Shown piece after piece: positions 24,384 through 32,581 of a stretch of DNA of 32,975 nucleotides; positions within the stretch are counted from its first letter, which is position 1; each line of letters begins with the position of its first letter. The DNA is taken from NCBI GenBank assembly GCA_020848735.1, contig JADLHO010000088.1, positions 1-32,975 on the forward strand. Reading direction: 5' to 3'. Source of the stretch: Planctomycetota bacterium. Lineage in GTDB: Bacteria; Planctomycetota; UBA1135; UBA2386. Under the pieces are notes generated by a model, which worked only from the letters and a program-made list of their open reading frames with translations, did no database searches and was not told where the DNA came from. Position numbers and translations under genes: made by a program.

Positions 24384-25328
24384 TCACTGGTTGTTCTGCG
24401 GCAGACCCACGCGGCGCGGTGAGTCCGCGAAGGGTGCGAACAGCGCGAGGACCGACCCGAGGAGTGCGGTGTCGAGCGGCGCATCGCGCCACGCGAGCCA
24501 TTGGTCGAGCTCGGCGGGATACGCGGTGCCGACCACGGTGGTCGCCGGGCCCGCGTGGCCGAGCGCATACTGCAGCGCGAGCTGCGCGAGACTCGCGCCC
24601 CGCTCGCGGCACAGCGCGCGCGCCCGACTCACCGCGGCCCGCAGTTCGGCCGACGCGGGATGCCAGGACATGACCTCGGAGTCGGTGAGCAGGCGCATGT
24701 CGAAGGGGGCGGCATTCACCACGCCGACCCCGTCGGCCGTCAGCCGCGGGAGCACGCGCTCGAGCGAGCGGTTGTGCAGCGCGAGATTCGCGTAGCTCAG
24801 GACCACGTCGAGCGGCGCGAGCTCATGGAGGCGCAGCAGCGCGCCCACCGGATACGCCGACGCGCCGATCGCCCGCACGCGACCCTGGCGTTGGAGCTCG
24901 CGCAGCGCCGGGATCGTCTCCCGCGCGACGAGCTCGAGATCGACGAACTCGACGTCGTGGCAGAGGACGATGTCGAGCACGTCGACGCCCAGGCGCTGGC
25001 AGCTCACGTCGACGCTCTCGCGGACGCGCCGCGCGGAGAAGTCGAACTTGTCCGCGTCGTACCGGCCGAGCTTGGTGCAGAGCACGTAGCGATCGCGGGG
25101 GATGCCCCGCAAGGCGAAGCCGAGCATGACCTCCGAGCGACCGCGCCCGTAATAGGGCGAGGTGTCGAGGAAGCTCACCCCGCGCTCGATCGCATGGGGC
25201 ACCACGCGCAGCGCGGTGCCAGGATCGATGGCGCCGTATTCCTCGCCGAGCGAGGCGGTGCCCAGGCCGAGCTGGGGCACCTTCAGTCCGGTGCGTCCGA
25301 GCGGTCGCAGTCGAGAGAGGTCGTGCAC
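24384..25328 (-). CDS. Aldo-keto reductase, L-galactose / L-fucose 1-dehydrogenase type
   Basis: The protein has 314 residues and starts with GTG. The AKR tetrad is visible: Asp55 (FLDTSPYYG), Tyr60, Lys86 (CTKLGRYD) and His124 (VLCHDVEF). Several stretches follow plant L-galactose dehydrogenase closely as I remember it: LGRY.....FDFSA.RVR.S.D, D.VEF, ETIPAL..L..QG, VILSY, GVGV..A.P, LLT, WHPAS.EL, LALQY. Bacterial relatives include D-threo-aldose 1-dehydrogenase, which oxidises L-fucose with NAD(P). The expected reaction is sugar to sugar-lactone in the cytoplasm, feeding the lactonase encoded next. The gene begins 12 bases after the DOT1-like gene, so it belongs to the importer operon. Confidence 0.85.
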   Translation of the reverse strand: MHDLSRLRPLGRTGLKVPQLGLGTASLGEEYGAIDPGTALRVVPHAIERGVSFLDTSPYYGRGRSEVMLGFALRGIPRDRYVLCTKLGRYDADKFDFSARRVRESVDVSCQRLGVDVLDIVLCHDVEFVDLELVARETIPALRELQRQGRVRAIGASAYPVGALLRLHELAPLDVVLSYANLALHNRSLERVLPRLTADGVGVVNAAPFDMRLLTDSEVMSWHPASAELRAAVSRARALCRERGASLAQLALQYALGHAGPATTVVGTAYPAELDQWLAWRDAPLDTALLGSVLALFAPFADSPRRVGLPQNNQ

Positions 25329-25340
25329 GCGGCGCGGACT

Positions 25341-26000
25341 CTAAGCCGTCGACCCGCCGGCTTCCGCTCGACGCCGCGAGACGTGGACGCGCGTGCGTGG
25401 CGACCAGGTCGTCGCGAGATGCACGGTCCCGACGGCCTCGAAGATGCGATCCCAGGGCGCCGGCAAGGCGGTCGTCGTCGCGAGCAGGCGGAGGCGGGTG
25501 GCGGTGCCGTGGATGTGACGACAGGCCGCGGCGAACAGGGGCTCGGGGAAGGCGGTCGAGGAGACCCAGATCAGCGTCGCGTCGTCGAGCGCGGTCGCGC
25601 GGAGGTCCTCGCCGCGCAGTTCGAGCCGCAGGGCGAGCTCCGCCTGGCCGCGCGCGTCGAGGGCCGCGGCGAGCCGGTCGCGTGCGTGGCACGCCGCGCG
25701 ATGACGACCCGCGGAGAGCTCGACGCCGACCGCACGCCCGACCTCGCTCTCGCAGATCGCCTGGATCGGCAGGCGACCCGAACCCGAGCCCAGGTCGAAG
25801 AAGACGTCGTCGGGTCGTGGGGCGAGCCAGTGGAGGAGGCGCGCGCCCGCCTCGGCGAGGAGTTCGCCGTAGGTGGCGGCACCCTTCCCGGCGCGCCACT
25901 CGAGCGCGGCGCGGTCGTCCTGATCGACGTCGTAGCCCGTCGGCGCGTCCGTCAGGAGCGCCTGCCAGTCGAGTTCGCGGAGCGTCGACGCGCGGTTCAC
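25341..26000 (-). CDS. DOT1-like SAM-dependent methyltransferase within the sugar operon
   Basis: The protein has 219 residues and starts with GTG, overlapping the permease stop by four bases. Residues about 30-60 (ALEWRAGKGAATYGELLAEAGARLL) and the SAM loop DVFFDLGSGSGRLPIQAICE (from about 65), then AVGVELSAGRHRAA, follow the pattern of the DOT1 histone-methyltransferase domain (compare E-x-x-Y-G-E, F-x-D-L-G-S-G, G-V-E). Later strands are LIWVSSTAFPEPLF and LRLLATTTALP. Bacterial members have no known substrate; protein lysine or a small molecule are possible. Its place between importer and catabolic enzymes is odd, since it brings no obvious step to sugar breakdown. It is cytoplasmic and translation-coupled to the permease. 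Confidence 0.75.
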   Translation of the reverse strand: MNRASTLRELDWQALLTDAPTGYDVDQDDRAALEWRAGKGAATYGELLAEAGARLLHWLAPRPDDVFFDLGSGSGRLPIQAICESEVGRAVGVELSAGRHRAACHARDRLAAALDARGQAELALRLELRGEDLRATALDDATLIWVSSTAFPEPLFAAACRHIHGTATRLRLLATTTALPAPWDRIFEAVGTVHLATTWSPRTRVHVSRRRAEAGGSTA

Positions 26001-27016
26001 GTGCGTCGCGTGCGCAGGCGATCGAGGACCACCGCGATCAGGATGATCGCGCCCGTGACGATCTCCTGGACCCAGTTGGCGAGGCCGAGCTTCGTGCAGC
26101 CGTTGTCGACGACGGTCATCAGCAGGGCGCCCACGAGCGTCCCGAGGATCGAACCCTCACCGCCGGTGAGGCTCGCTCCGCCGATGACGACCGCGGCGAT
26201 GACGCGCAGCTCGTGACCTTCGGCGGTCGTGGGGTCGCCCATGCCGAGATAGGCGAGCTGGAGCACCGCGGCGAGACCGGCGCACGCGCCGGCGACGAGG
26301 AACACGAGCACCTTCGTGCGCGCGACGGCGACACCGCAGAGCCGCGCGGTCTCCTCGTTGCTGCCGACGGCGAACACGTGGCGGCCGAAGCGGGTCGCGC
26401 GAAGCACGAACGCTGCGCACGCCGCCAGCACGAGCGTCAGCCACACGCCGGGCGCCGCGCCCGCGAAGGGGCCGCTCGCCGCGTTCCGCATGAGCTCGAG
26501 CAGCCAGGGCTTGCCCTCGAGGTAGACCGGGCCGTTGTCACCGAGTCCCTTCGCCGCGCCGCGCAGCGCACCCCACATCGCGAGCGTCACGATGAAGGGG
26601 GAGAGTTCGAGACGGGTGCCGCCGCGGAGCTTCGCGAGCGGGGCGAGCAGGTGGCCGGTCACGAGGAGACCGACGAGTGCGCCGATCGTCGCGAGGGCGG
26701 CGATGCCGAGCAGGGCCGCGAACGCCACCGGCAGACCGGCGCCGAGCAGCAGGGCGATGATCACGGTGCCGAGCGCGATCGCGGAGCCGACGGAGAGATC
26801 GATCGCGCCCGCGATCACGACGAAGGTCGCACCGATCGCCGCCGTCGCGACGATCGACGTCTGCAGCAGCATCAGGCGCTGGTTCTCCCAGCCCCAGAAC
26901 TTGCTGCCCAGCGCGACGGCGAACAGCGACCACGTGATGGCAAGGCCGAGCAGCGGGCCGAGCCGTGGCAGGGTGCGTCGCCAGAGCGCGTGATCCGCGC
27001 GCGGTTCTCCGGTCAT
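25997..27016 (-). CDS. Sugar ABC transporter permease (RbsC/MglC family)
   Basis: The protein has 339 residues with about eight to ten membrane helices, in the branched-chain/ribose permease fold (BPD_transp_2). Marker segments are VVIAGAIDLSVGSAIALG near 75-95, SPFIVTLAMWGALRG near 145-160, GRHVFAVGSNEETARLCGV (the cytoplasmic coupling loop to the ATPase) and GGASLTGGEGSILGTLVGAL. It would form a homodimeric pore for a sugar captured by the lipoprotein encoded upstream. The ATG overlaps the ATPase stop (ATGA) and its own stop overlaps the next gene's GTG, so the order is strictly coupled. The substrate cannot be read from the permease alone. Confidence 0.93.
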   Translation of the reverse strand: MTGEPRADHALWRRTLPRLGPLLGLAITWSLFAVALGSKFWGWENQRLMLLQTSIVATAAIGATFVVIAGAIDLSVGSAIALGTVIIALLLGAGLPVAFAALLGIAALATIGALVGLLVTGHLLAPLAKLRGGTRLELSPFIVTLAMWGALRGAAKGLGDNGPVYLEGKPWLLELMRNAASGPFAGAAPGVWLTLVLAACAAFVLRATRFGRHVFAVGSNEETARLCGVAVARTKVLVFLVAGACAGLAAVLQLAYLGMGDPTTAEGHELRVIAAVVIGGASLTGGEGSILGTLVGALLMTVVDNGCTKLGLANWVQEIVTGAIILIAVVLDRLRTRRT

Positions 27017-28524
27017 GGCAGGGCTTCTCGCAGGAGCTTGTGCTCGTCGAGGTCCGTCACGTCGCGTGCGGGGCCGAGCACGCCGAGTCGCATCACCGCG
27101 ATCCGGTCGCAGACACCGAGCAGCTCGGGGAGGTAACTCGACACGAAGAGGATCGCGCGTGGCTGGCGGCCGTCGGCGCCGGAGGCCAGGGCGTCGATCC
27201 AGCGGTAGACATCGGCGCGCGCGGCGACGTCGATGCCGCGCGTCGGCTCGTCGAGGAGCAGCACGTCGCAGTCGGCGTGCATGAGCCGCGCGAGGGCGAC
27301 CTTCTGCTGGTTGCCGCCGGAGAGTTCCCCCACGCGTTGCGTGCCGCGCGCGCACTTCACGCGCAGCATCACGACCGCATCTCCGGCGGTCGCCGCCAAC
27401 GCGCGGGTCGTGGGGCGTGCGGGCAGGCGCGGCAGCGCGACGTTCTCGTCGATCGACAGGCCGAGCGCGAGGCCCTCGCGCTTGCGGTCCTCGCTGACGA
27501 ATCCCGCGCGTTCGCGCCAGCGCACGGCCGGTGGGCACGGGCCCGAGCGCGCACCGACGCGCAGCGTGCCGCGGCGGATCGCGTCGAGACCGAAGATCGC
27601 ACGCAGCAGTTCGGTGCGTCCCGCGCCGACGAGACCCGCGATCCCGAGCACCTCGCCGCGGCGGAGCGTCAACGAGGCCCGGCCCGGCAGACGCTCGCCC
27701 GCGAGCTCGTCGACCTCGAGCAGCAGCTCGCCGGGGCGGCGAGGTGATCGCGGGTACAGATCCGCGACGCCTCGTCCCACCATCCGCGCGACGAGCTCGT
27801 CGTCGCGCACCGCAGCCATCGCGAAGGTGCCGACGCTCCGCCCGTCGCGGAGGACCGTGCACCGGTCGGCGATCGCCCGCAGCTCCTCGAGGAAGTGCGA
27901 GATGTAGACGACCGCGACGCCCTCGTCCCGCAGGCGACGGATCAGGGCGAAGAGCCGCTCGGTGTCGGACTGCGTGAGGCTGCTCGTCGGTTCGTCGAAG
28001 ACGACGACACGCGCGCCGATCGTCATGCAGCGCGCGATCTCCACGAGCTGACGGTCTGCGAGTCGGAGTCGGCCCACGGGTACCTCGAGCGGCAGCTCCG
28101 CCCGGCCCACGGTCGCCAGGGCTTCGCGGGCGCGACGGCGCAGGGCGCTGCGGTCGATCAGGCCGAGACGCCCCGCGAGTCCGCTGCGCATCGGCTCGAC
28201 GCCGAGCATCACGTTCTCCGCGACGGAGAGCTGCGGTGCGAGGGCGAGTTCCTGATGGACCAGACCGACTCCGGCGCGGCGTGCGTCGACGGGTCCGGAT
28301 GGTGCGAACGGCAAGCCATCGAGCGTGATGGTGCCGGCATCGGGTGCGAGCGCTCCGGCGAGCACCTTCATCAGCGTGCTCTTGCCGGCGCCGTTCTCGC
28401 CGAGCAATGCGTGCACCTCGCCGGCGCGGACCTCGAAGTCCACACCGTCGAGTGCGAGCGTCGGACCGAACTCCTTGCGCACGCCCCGCATCACGAGGCG
28501 CGGCGCGTCCACCGGGCGGCTCAC
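27013..28524 (-). CDS. Sugar ABC transporter ATPase, duplicated (RbsA/MglA family)
   Basis: The protein has 503 residues with two fused ATPase domains. The first has Walker A GENGAGKST (42-50), the Q-loop in LVHQELALAPQLSVAENV, the family's altered signature LADRQLVEIARCM and Walker B VVVFDEPTSSLT. The second has the usual degenerate Walker A (GIAGLVGAGRTELLRAIFG), a proper signature LSGGNQQKVALARL and Walker B VLLLDEPTRGID. One intact and one degenerate site is normal in RbsA. A stretch between GDAVVMLRVKCARGTQR and the signature is as expected in length. It starts with GTG and overlaps the binding-protein stop (GTGA). It drives sugar import together with the next gene. Confidence 0.95.
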   Translation of the reverse strand: MSRPVDAPRLVMRGVRKEFGPTLALDGVDFEVRAGEVHALLGENGAGKSTLMKVLAGALAPDAGTITLDGLPFAPSGPVDARRAGVGLVHQELALAPQLSVAENVMLGVEPMRSGLAGRLGLIDRSALRRRAREALATVGRAELPLEVPVGRLRLADRQLVEIARCMTIGARVVVFDEPTSSLTQSDTERLFALIRRLRDEGVAVVYISHFLEELRAIADRCTVLRDGRSVGTFAMAAVRDDELVARMVGRGVADLYPRSPRRPGELLLEVDELAGERLPGRASLTLRRGEVLGIAGLVGAGRTELLRAIFGLDAIRRGTLRVGARSGPCPPAVRWRERAGFVSEDRKREGLALGLSIDENVALPRLPARPTTRALAATAGDAVVMLRVKCARGTQRVGELSGGNQQKVALARLMHADCDVLLLDEPTRGIDVAARADVYRWIDALASGADGRQPRAILFVSSYLPELLGVCDRIAVMRLGVLGPARDVTDLDEHKLLREALP

Positions 28525-29480
28525 TTCAGCAACCGCGCGATCTCGGGCTGGTCCAGGTTCGCCTTCGTCGCGAGCGCGAGCGTGGTCGCGATCCGCGGCT
28601 CGACGGGTTGCTTCCGCAGCGCGGCGACGAGCGTCGTCACCGCGCGATGACCCATGTCGACGGGGTCCTGCACGACCAGCGCCTGGATCGCGCCGCTCTC
28701 CAGAGCGGCGACGAGGGGGGGCGTGGCGTCGAAGCCGACGAACTTGACCTTGCCGGCCAGCCCTTCCTGCTCGAGCGCGCGCAGCATCCCCACGCTGGCG
28801 GACTCGTTGGAGCAGAAGATGCCGTCGGCCAGACGCAGCTGATCGAGCAGGTTCAGCGCCTTGGTCTTCGCCGACTCGACCGAAGCGCCCGCGTACTGGT
28901 CCGAGCTCAACAGGGTGATTCCCGGCTGCTGGGCGATCACCTCGAGGAAGCCGGCCTCGCGGTCGATCGTGCTCGCCGAGCCGACCTGATAACGGAGGAC
29001 GACGACCTTGCCCTTGCCGTCGAGCAGGCGCGTCATCTCGCGTGCGGCCATGCGGCCGCCTTCCAGGTTGTCGCTCGCGACGAAGCTCGCGAAGTCGGTT
29101 CCCGCGGCGCCGTCGAGCGCGGAGTCGAAGATCACGACCGGGATGCCCTTGCCGCGCGCGTCGGCGACCGGCCGCACGAGCGCCTTGTCGTCCAGGGGGG
29201 CGAGGGCGATGCCCGCGATCCCCTCGCTCGCGAACTGCTCCACGACCCGGATCTGCTCCGCGCGGTCGTTCTCCTTGAGCGGTCCCTTCCAGACGATCTC
29301 GACGCCGAGTTCCTCACCGGCGCGCTTCGCACCCGACTCGACGGCCTTCCAGAACTCGTGGGTGGTCCCCTTCGGGATCACCGCGAGCCGCACCGCCGCG
29401 CCGGTCGGCGGGGCGTCGCCGCTGCACGCGGCGAGGGCGAGAGGCAGGACGAGCAGGGCGCGACGAGAGAGGGAGCGCAT
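28521..29480 (-). CDS. Periplasmic sugar-binding lipoprotein (RbsB/peripla_BP_4 family)
   Basis: The protein has 319 residues. The signal peptide ends in a lipobox LAAC, giving lipidated Cys19, so it stays anchored to the membrane outside the cytoplasm. The mature part has two Rossmann-like lobes: LAVIPKGTTHEFWKAVESGA, IAGIALAPLDDKAL, PVVIFDSALDG, ASFVASDNLEGGRMAA, then IFCSNESASVGMLRAL and KFVGFDATPPLVAALESGAI, with VVQDPVDMGHRAV near the end. These are standard for ribose/galactose/autoinducer-2 binding proteins and fix its role as the receptor of the importer. The ligand residues cannot be read by eye. It is the first gene of the importer run, 48 bases after the phospholipase D-like gene; no strong ribosome site is seen before its ATG. 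Confidence 0.93.
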   Translation of the reverse strand: MRSLSRRALLVLPLALAACSGDAPPTGAAVRLAVIPKGTTHEFWKAVESGAKRAGEELGVEIVWKGPLKENDRAEQIRVVEQFASEGIAGIALAPLDDKALVRPVADARGKGIPVVIFDSALDGAAGTDFASFVASDNLEGGRMAAREMTRLLDGKGKVVVLRYQVGSASTIDREAGFLEVIAQQPGITLLSSDQYAGASVESAKTKALNLLDQLRLADGIFCSNESASVGMLRALEQEGLAGKVKFVGFDATPPLVAALESGAIQALVVQDPVDMGHRAVTTLVAALRKQPVEPRIATTLALATKANLDQPEIARLLK

Positions 29481-29528
29481 GGCGGGCCGAGAAGCTATCC
29501 GCTCACCCGCCGAGGCGCGCCACGCGCT

Positions 29529-30263
29529 TCACGAGCCGCCGTCGCCGAACTCGTCCCAGAGCCTCGCGAAGTGCTCGTGGAAGCGCCGCACGAGGGCCGG
29601 ATCGTCGCTGACGACGAAGTTCTCGCGGTTGTCGCGGTCCGCGCTGCGCGTCCAGTTGTAGGAGCCGGTGAGGACGAGCCGGGCGTCGAAGACCGCGAAC
29701 TTGTGGTGCATGTGCGCGGGCGTCCGATCCATCCTCACGCGCACGCCGGCACGCGCGAGAGCCTCGGCGTCCGAGCCGGGATCGCCGGACTTGTCGTCAT
29801 CCGTGATCAGGCGCACGGCGACACCGCGATCCCGCGCCGCGCGCAGCGCCGCGGCGATGCGATCGTCGGTCAGGGTGAACACGCAGACGTCGATGGACTG
29901 CCGCGCGGCGTCGATCGCCTGGACGATGCGGCGCGGACACGCGTCGTCCGGGCTGAACCACGCCTCATGGCGCGCCGAGCCGGTGCGCGCGAGCCTCGCG
30001 ATCGTGCGGCTGGTGAGGAGGTCGAGGATCGCCGTGCACCACGCGATGGCCGGTTCGCCGCCCCCGCGCGCGAGTTCGCTGCGGAGGCGGGCGAAGACGC
30101 GGCTCTGCGCGAGGGGCACCTCGGCGTTCGTCAGCGACTCGAAGACCTCGCCGAGGGCGCTGCGCTCGCCACGCGACACCTGGCCATCGTCGAGCGTGCG
30201 GTCGAGGAGCTCGTCGATGCGCTCCGCGAGCGGTCGGGCCGCGCGATGGCTTTCTCGGGTCAT
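29529..30263 (-). CDS. Phospholipase D-like (Nuc-type) single-HKD protein
   Basis: The protein has 244 residues. The HKD motif is intact at His186-x-Lys188-x4-Asp193 (HMHHKFAVFD) and is followed by LTGSYNW, the pattern of Nuc and of mitochondrial cardiolipin hydrolase; such enzymes work as dimers with one HKD per chain, cleaving phosphodiesters of nucleic acid or lipid. The catalytic domain runs from about 100. The N-terminal 95 residues are helical, with RIDELLDRTLDDGQVSRGERSALGEVF, which resembles the DGxxxxxE pattern of TerB-like domains, although this is a weak match. No signal peptide is visible, so it may be cytoplasmic. It lies 15 bases after the soluble histidine kinase gene and is probably in the same transcript. 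Confidence 0.85.
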   Translation of the reverse strand: MTRESHRAARPLAERIDELLDRTLDDGQVSRGERSALGEVFESLTNAEVPLAQSRVFARLRSELARGGGEPAIAWCTAILDLLTSRTIARLARTGSARHEAWFSPDDACPRRIVQAIDAARQSIDVCVFTLTDDRIAAALRAARDRGVAVRLITDDDKSGDPGSDAEALARAGVRVRMDRTPAHMHHKFAVFDARLVLTGSYNWTRSADRDNRENFVVSDDPALVRRFHEHFARLWDEFGDGGS

Positions 30264-30278
30264 GGGTGGGGCAAGACC

Positions 30279-32555
30279 TCAGCCCGCGCTCGTCGGCCGT
30301 GGGCGTGCGAGCTGGCGCACCTGTTCGACGACCCGGTCGACGTCGAGCGGCTTCGTGATGTAACCGACGAAGCCCGCGTCGATCGCCCGCTGGATGTCGT
30401 GCTCCGAAGTCGCGGCGCTGATCGCCAGCACCGGGATCTCGCACGTCTCGGGCATCGCCTTCAGGCGGACGAAGGTCTCATGGCCGCTCATTCCCGGCAG
30501 GTTGAGATCGAGCAGCACGATGTCGGGCCGATGCGCACGGGCGAGCTGGATCCCGATCTCGCCGGTCGTCGCGACGCGGAGCCGGAAGCCCTCGGCATCG
30601 GTGAGCAGGGCCTTCATGAGATCGACGCTCGCCGCGTTGTCCTCGATGTAGAGGACACGCACGCGTGGGCTCTCGCGGGGGCCCGCCGGCGTGCACGCGA
30701 GGTGGGTGGGCGACTGCGGGGTCGGCGCGTGCGCGGGGAACTCGACCCAGAAGGCCGAGCCCTTGCCCTCCTCGCTCTCGAAGCCGATGCGCCCACCCAT
30801 CAACTCGGCCAGCATCTTCGAGATCGTGAGCCCGATGCCGGTGCCGGGGATCGGCCCCGACTCCTGCCCGAGGCGCTGGAACGCGGCGAAGAGCGCGCTG
30901 CGGCGCGCATTCGGGATCCCCGGGCCCGTGTCGGTCATCGTGATGCGCAGCCAACCGGCGGCGGTCATCCGCGCGGAGAAGGTCGCACGACCTCCGTTGC
31001 GATTGAACTTGATCGCGTTCGTTCCGAAGTGATGCAGGACCTGCGCGAGTCGCCGACGGTCGATCTCGATCGACCCGAGGGGAGTCGAGGCAGGTTCGAC
31101 CTCGAAGGCGATGCCGTTCTGCCTGGCCATCGGCTCGAGCTTCCGCGCGACATCCCGCATCACGTCGTAGGGGTCGACCGGCGCGCGCTCGAAGACGAAG
31201 TTGCCGGACTCGATCCGCGCGAGGTCGAGGATCTCCTCGATGAGCTGCAGCAGGTGCTCGCCGCCGCGCAGCACGTGCTGGAGCCAGTTCTGCTGCCGGG
31301 TCGAGAGTTGCGGTTCTCGGTCGCGATCGAGGAGCTGCGCGAATCCCAGCACGGAGTTGAGCGGCGTGCGGAGCTCGTGGCTCATCGACGAGAGGAACTC
31401 GTTCTTCGCCCGATTGGCCGCGAGCGCCGCGACGCGCGCCGTCTCGAGTTCCGCGGCGCGGCGAACGTCGTCGGTGCGATCGACGAGGACCACCACGGTG
31501 CCACCCTCGCTCGTGCGGCGATCGGTGACGCGGTAGGTCCGGCCACGGATCACGCAATCGTCGAAGGAGCCGATGGGATCGCGGTGGTAGGCGATGCACC
31601 TCGCCTTCCACTCCTCTGCGGTCTCCGCGTCGAGCTGCTTGGCGCCCTGTGCGATCAGGAAGTCGAGAGCGGCCTCGAAGGTCCGACCGAGCAGATCCCG
31701 TTCGGGAAGCCCCATGAACCGCGCGAACGCCTCATTGCAGAACACGAGGCGGTCCTCGCCGTCGAGCACCGCGATCGGGTTGTCGATGCACTGGATGCAA
31801 TCCGAGAGCCGGGTCCTCGAGACCTGGGCATCGGCCTCGGCGCGGCGTCGCTCCGAGACGTCGACGAAGACGGTCCTCGTGCGCACGATGCGACCCGTCG
31901 AGTCACGCACGGCACTCGCCGTGAGCAAGCCGGGAAAGGTCGAGCCGTCCTTGCGCCGGAATCGGAATTCGAGGTCCCGGACGAAACCGTTCTGCAGGAA
32001 GGCCTCGCGTTGCGAGCGAAAGGCGCCTACGGAGTCCGCGGTGACGATGTCCTCGAAGCAGAGCACGCCTTCGACCTCCTCGCGGTCGTAACCCATCCAG
32101 CTCAGCCAGGTCTCGTTGACGAGGACGATCCGGCCGGTGGTGTCGAGGGCGTGCTGGGCGAACGGTGCGCGGTCCCAGAAATCGAGCACGTCCTCGAGAT
32201 GGCGGCCCGTCGTGGGCTCCGCGCCGAGCTCCGAGAGCAGCAGCAGGAAGTGCTCCTCCCCGCTGCGCGCGACGACCGGAACCAACACGAGCCGCGCGCG
32301 GCGATGTCCGTCGCGGGTCAGGCAGGGGAACTCCGCACTCCAGAGCTTCCGATCCTGCAGAGCACGTTCGAACTCGGCGAGGTCGAGGGGCTGCGCTTCG
32401 AGCAGGGATCGGAAGGACTGCCCGTGCAGATCGCTGCGGGTCGCGAGCAGTGCGGGTGCCCGCGGGCTGAAGTCGCGAATCTGCCCGTTCCGATCGAGCA
32501 CCACGCGCACGGCGTGTGCGTCGAGGGACTTCAGGTCGAGGGAATCGGGGGTCAC
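30279..32555 (-). CDS. Soluble PAS-type hybrid sensor histidine kinase with receiver domain
   Basis: The protein has 758 residues without a membrane helix. Three PAS-like segments are visible at about 10-110, 122-235 (LVNETWLSWMGYDREEVEG, DLEFRFRRKDGS, VFVDVSERRRAE) and 248-365 (AVLDGEDRLVFCNEAFARFMG). HisKA has His393 (SSMSHELRTP); the ATPase domain has Asn in HHFGTNAIKFNRNG, DTGPGIP, FQRLGQESGP and GTGIGLTISK. The receiver (about 635-755) has VLYIEDNAASV, phospho-Asp near 683 (IVLLDLNLPGMSG) and Lys in ITKPLD. All sites are intact. The cue is cytosolic and unknown. It starts with GTG, 26 bases after the TlpA-like gene, and sits upstream of the sugar importer, so control of that operon is possible but unproven. 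Confidence 0.92.
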   Translation of the reverse strand: MTPDSLDLKSLDAHAVRVVLDRNGQIRDFSPRAPALLATRSDLHGQSFRSLLEAQPLDLAEFERALQDRKLWSAEFPCLTRDGHRRARLVLVPVVARSGEEHFLLLLSELGAEPTTGRHLEDVLDFWDRAPFAQHALDTTGRIVLVNETWLSWMGYDREEVEGVLCFEDIVTADSVGAFRSQREAFLQNGFVRDLEFRFRRKDGSTFPGLLTASAVRDSTGRIVRTRTVFVDVSERRRAEADAQVSRTRLSDCIQCIDNPIAVLDGEDRLVFCNEAFARFMGLPERDLLGRTFEAALDFLIAQGAKQLDAETAEEWKARCIAYHRDPIGSFDDCVIRGRTYRVTDRRTSEGGTVVVLVDRTDDVRRAAELETARVAALAANRAKNEFLSSMSHELRTPLNSVLGFAQLLDRDREPQLSTRQQNWLQHVLRGGEHLLQLIEEILDLARIESGNFVFERAPVDPYDVMRDVARKLEPMARQNGIAFEVEPASTPLGSIEIDRRRLAQVLHHFGTNAIKFNRNGGRATFSARMTAAGWLRITMTDTGPGIPNARRSALFAAFQRLGQESGPIPGTGIGLTISKMLAELMGGRIGFESEEGKGSAFWVEFPAHAPTPQSPTHLACTPAGPRESPRVRVLYIEDNAASVDLMKALLTDAEGFRLRVATTGEIGIQLARAHRPDIVLLDLNLPGMSGHETFVRLKAMPETCEIPVLAISAATSEHDIQRAIDAGFVGYITKPLDVDRVVEQVRQLARPRPTSAG

Positions 32556-32581
32556 GGCAGGGCGGCGCGTGGTCGGACAGG

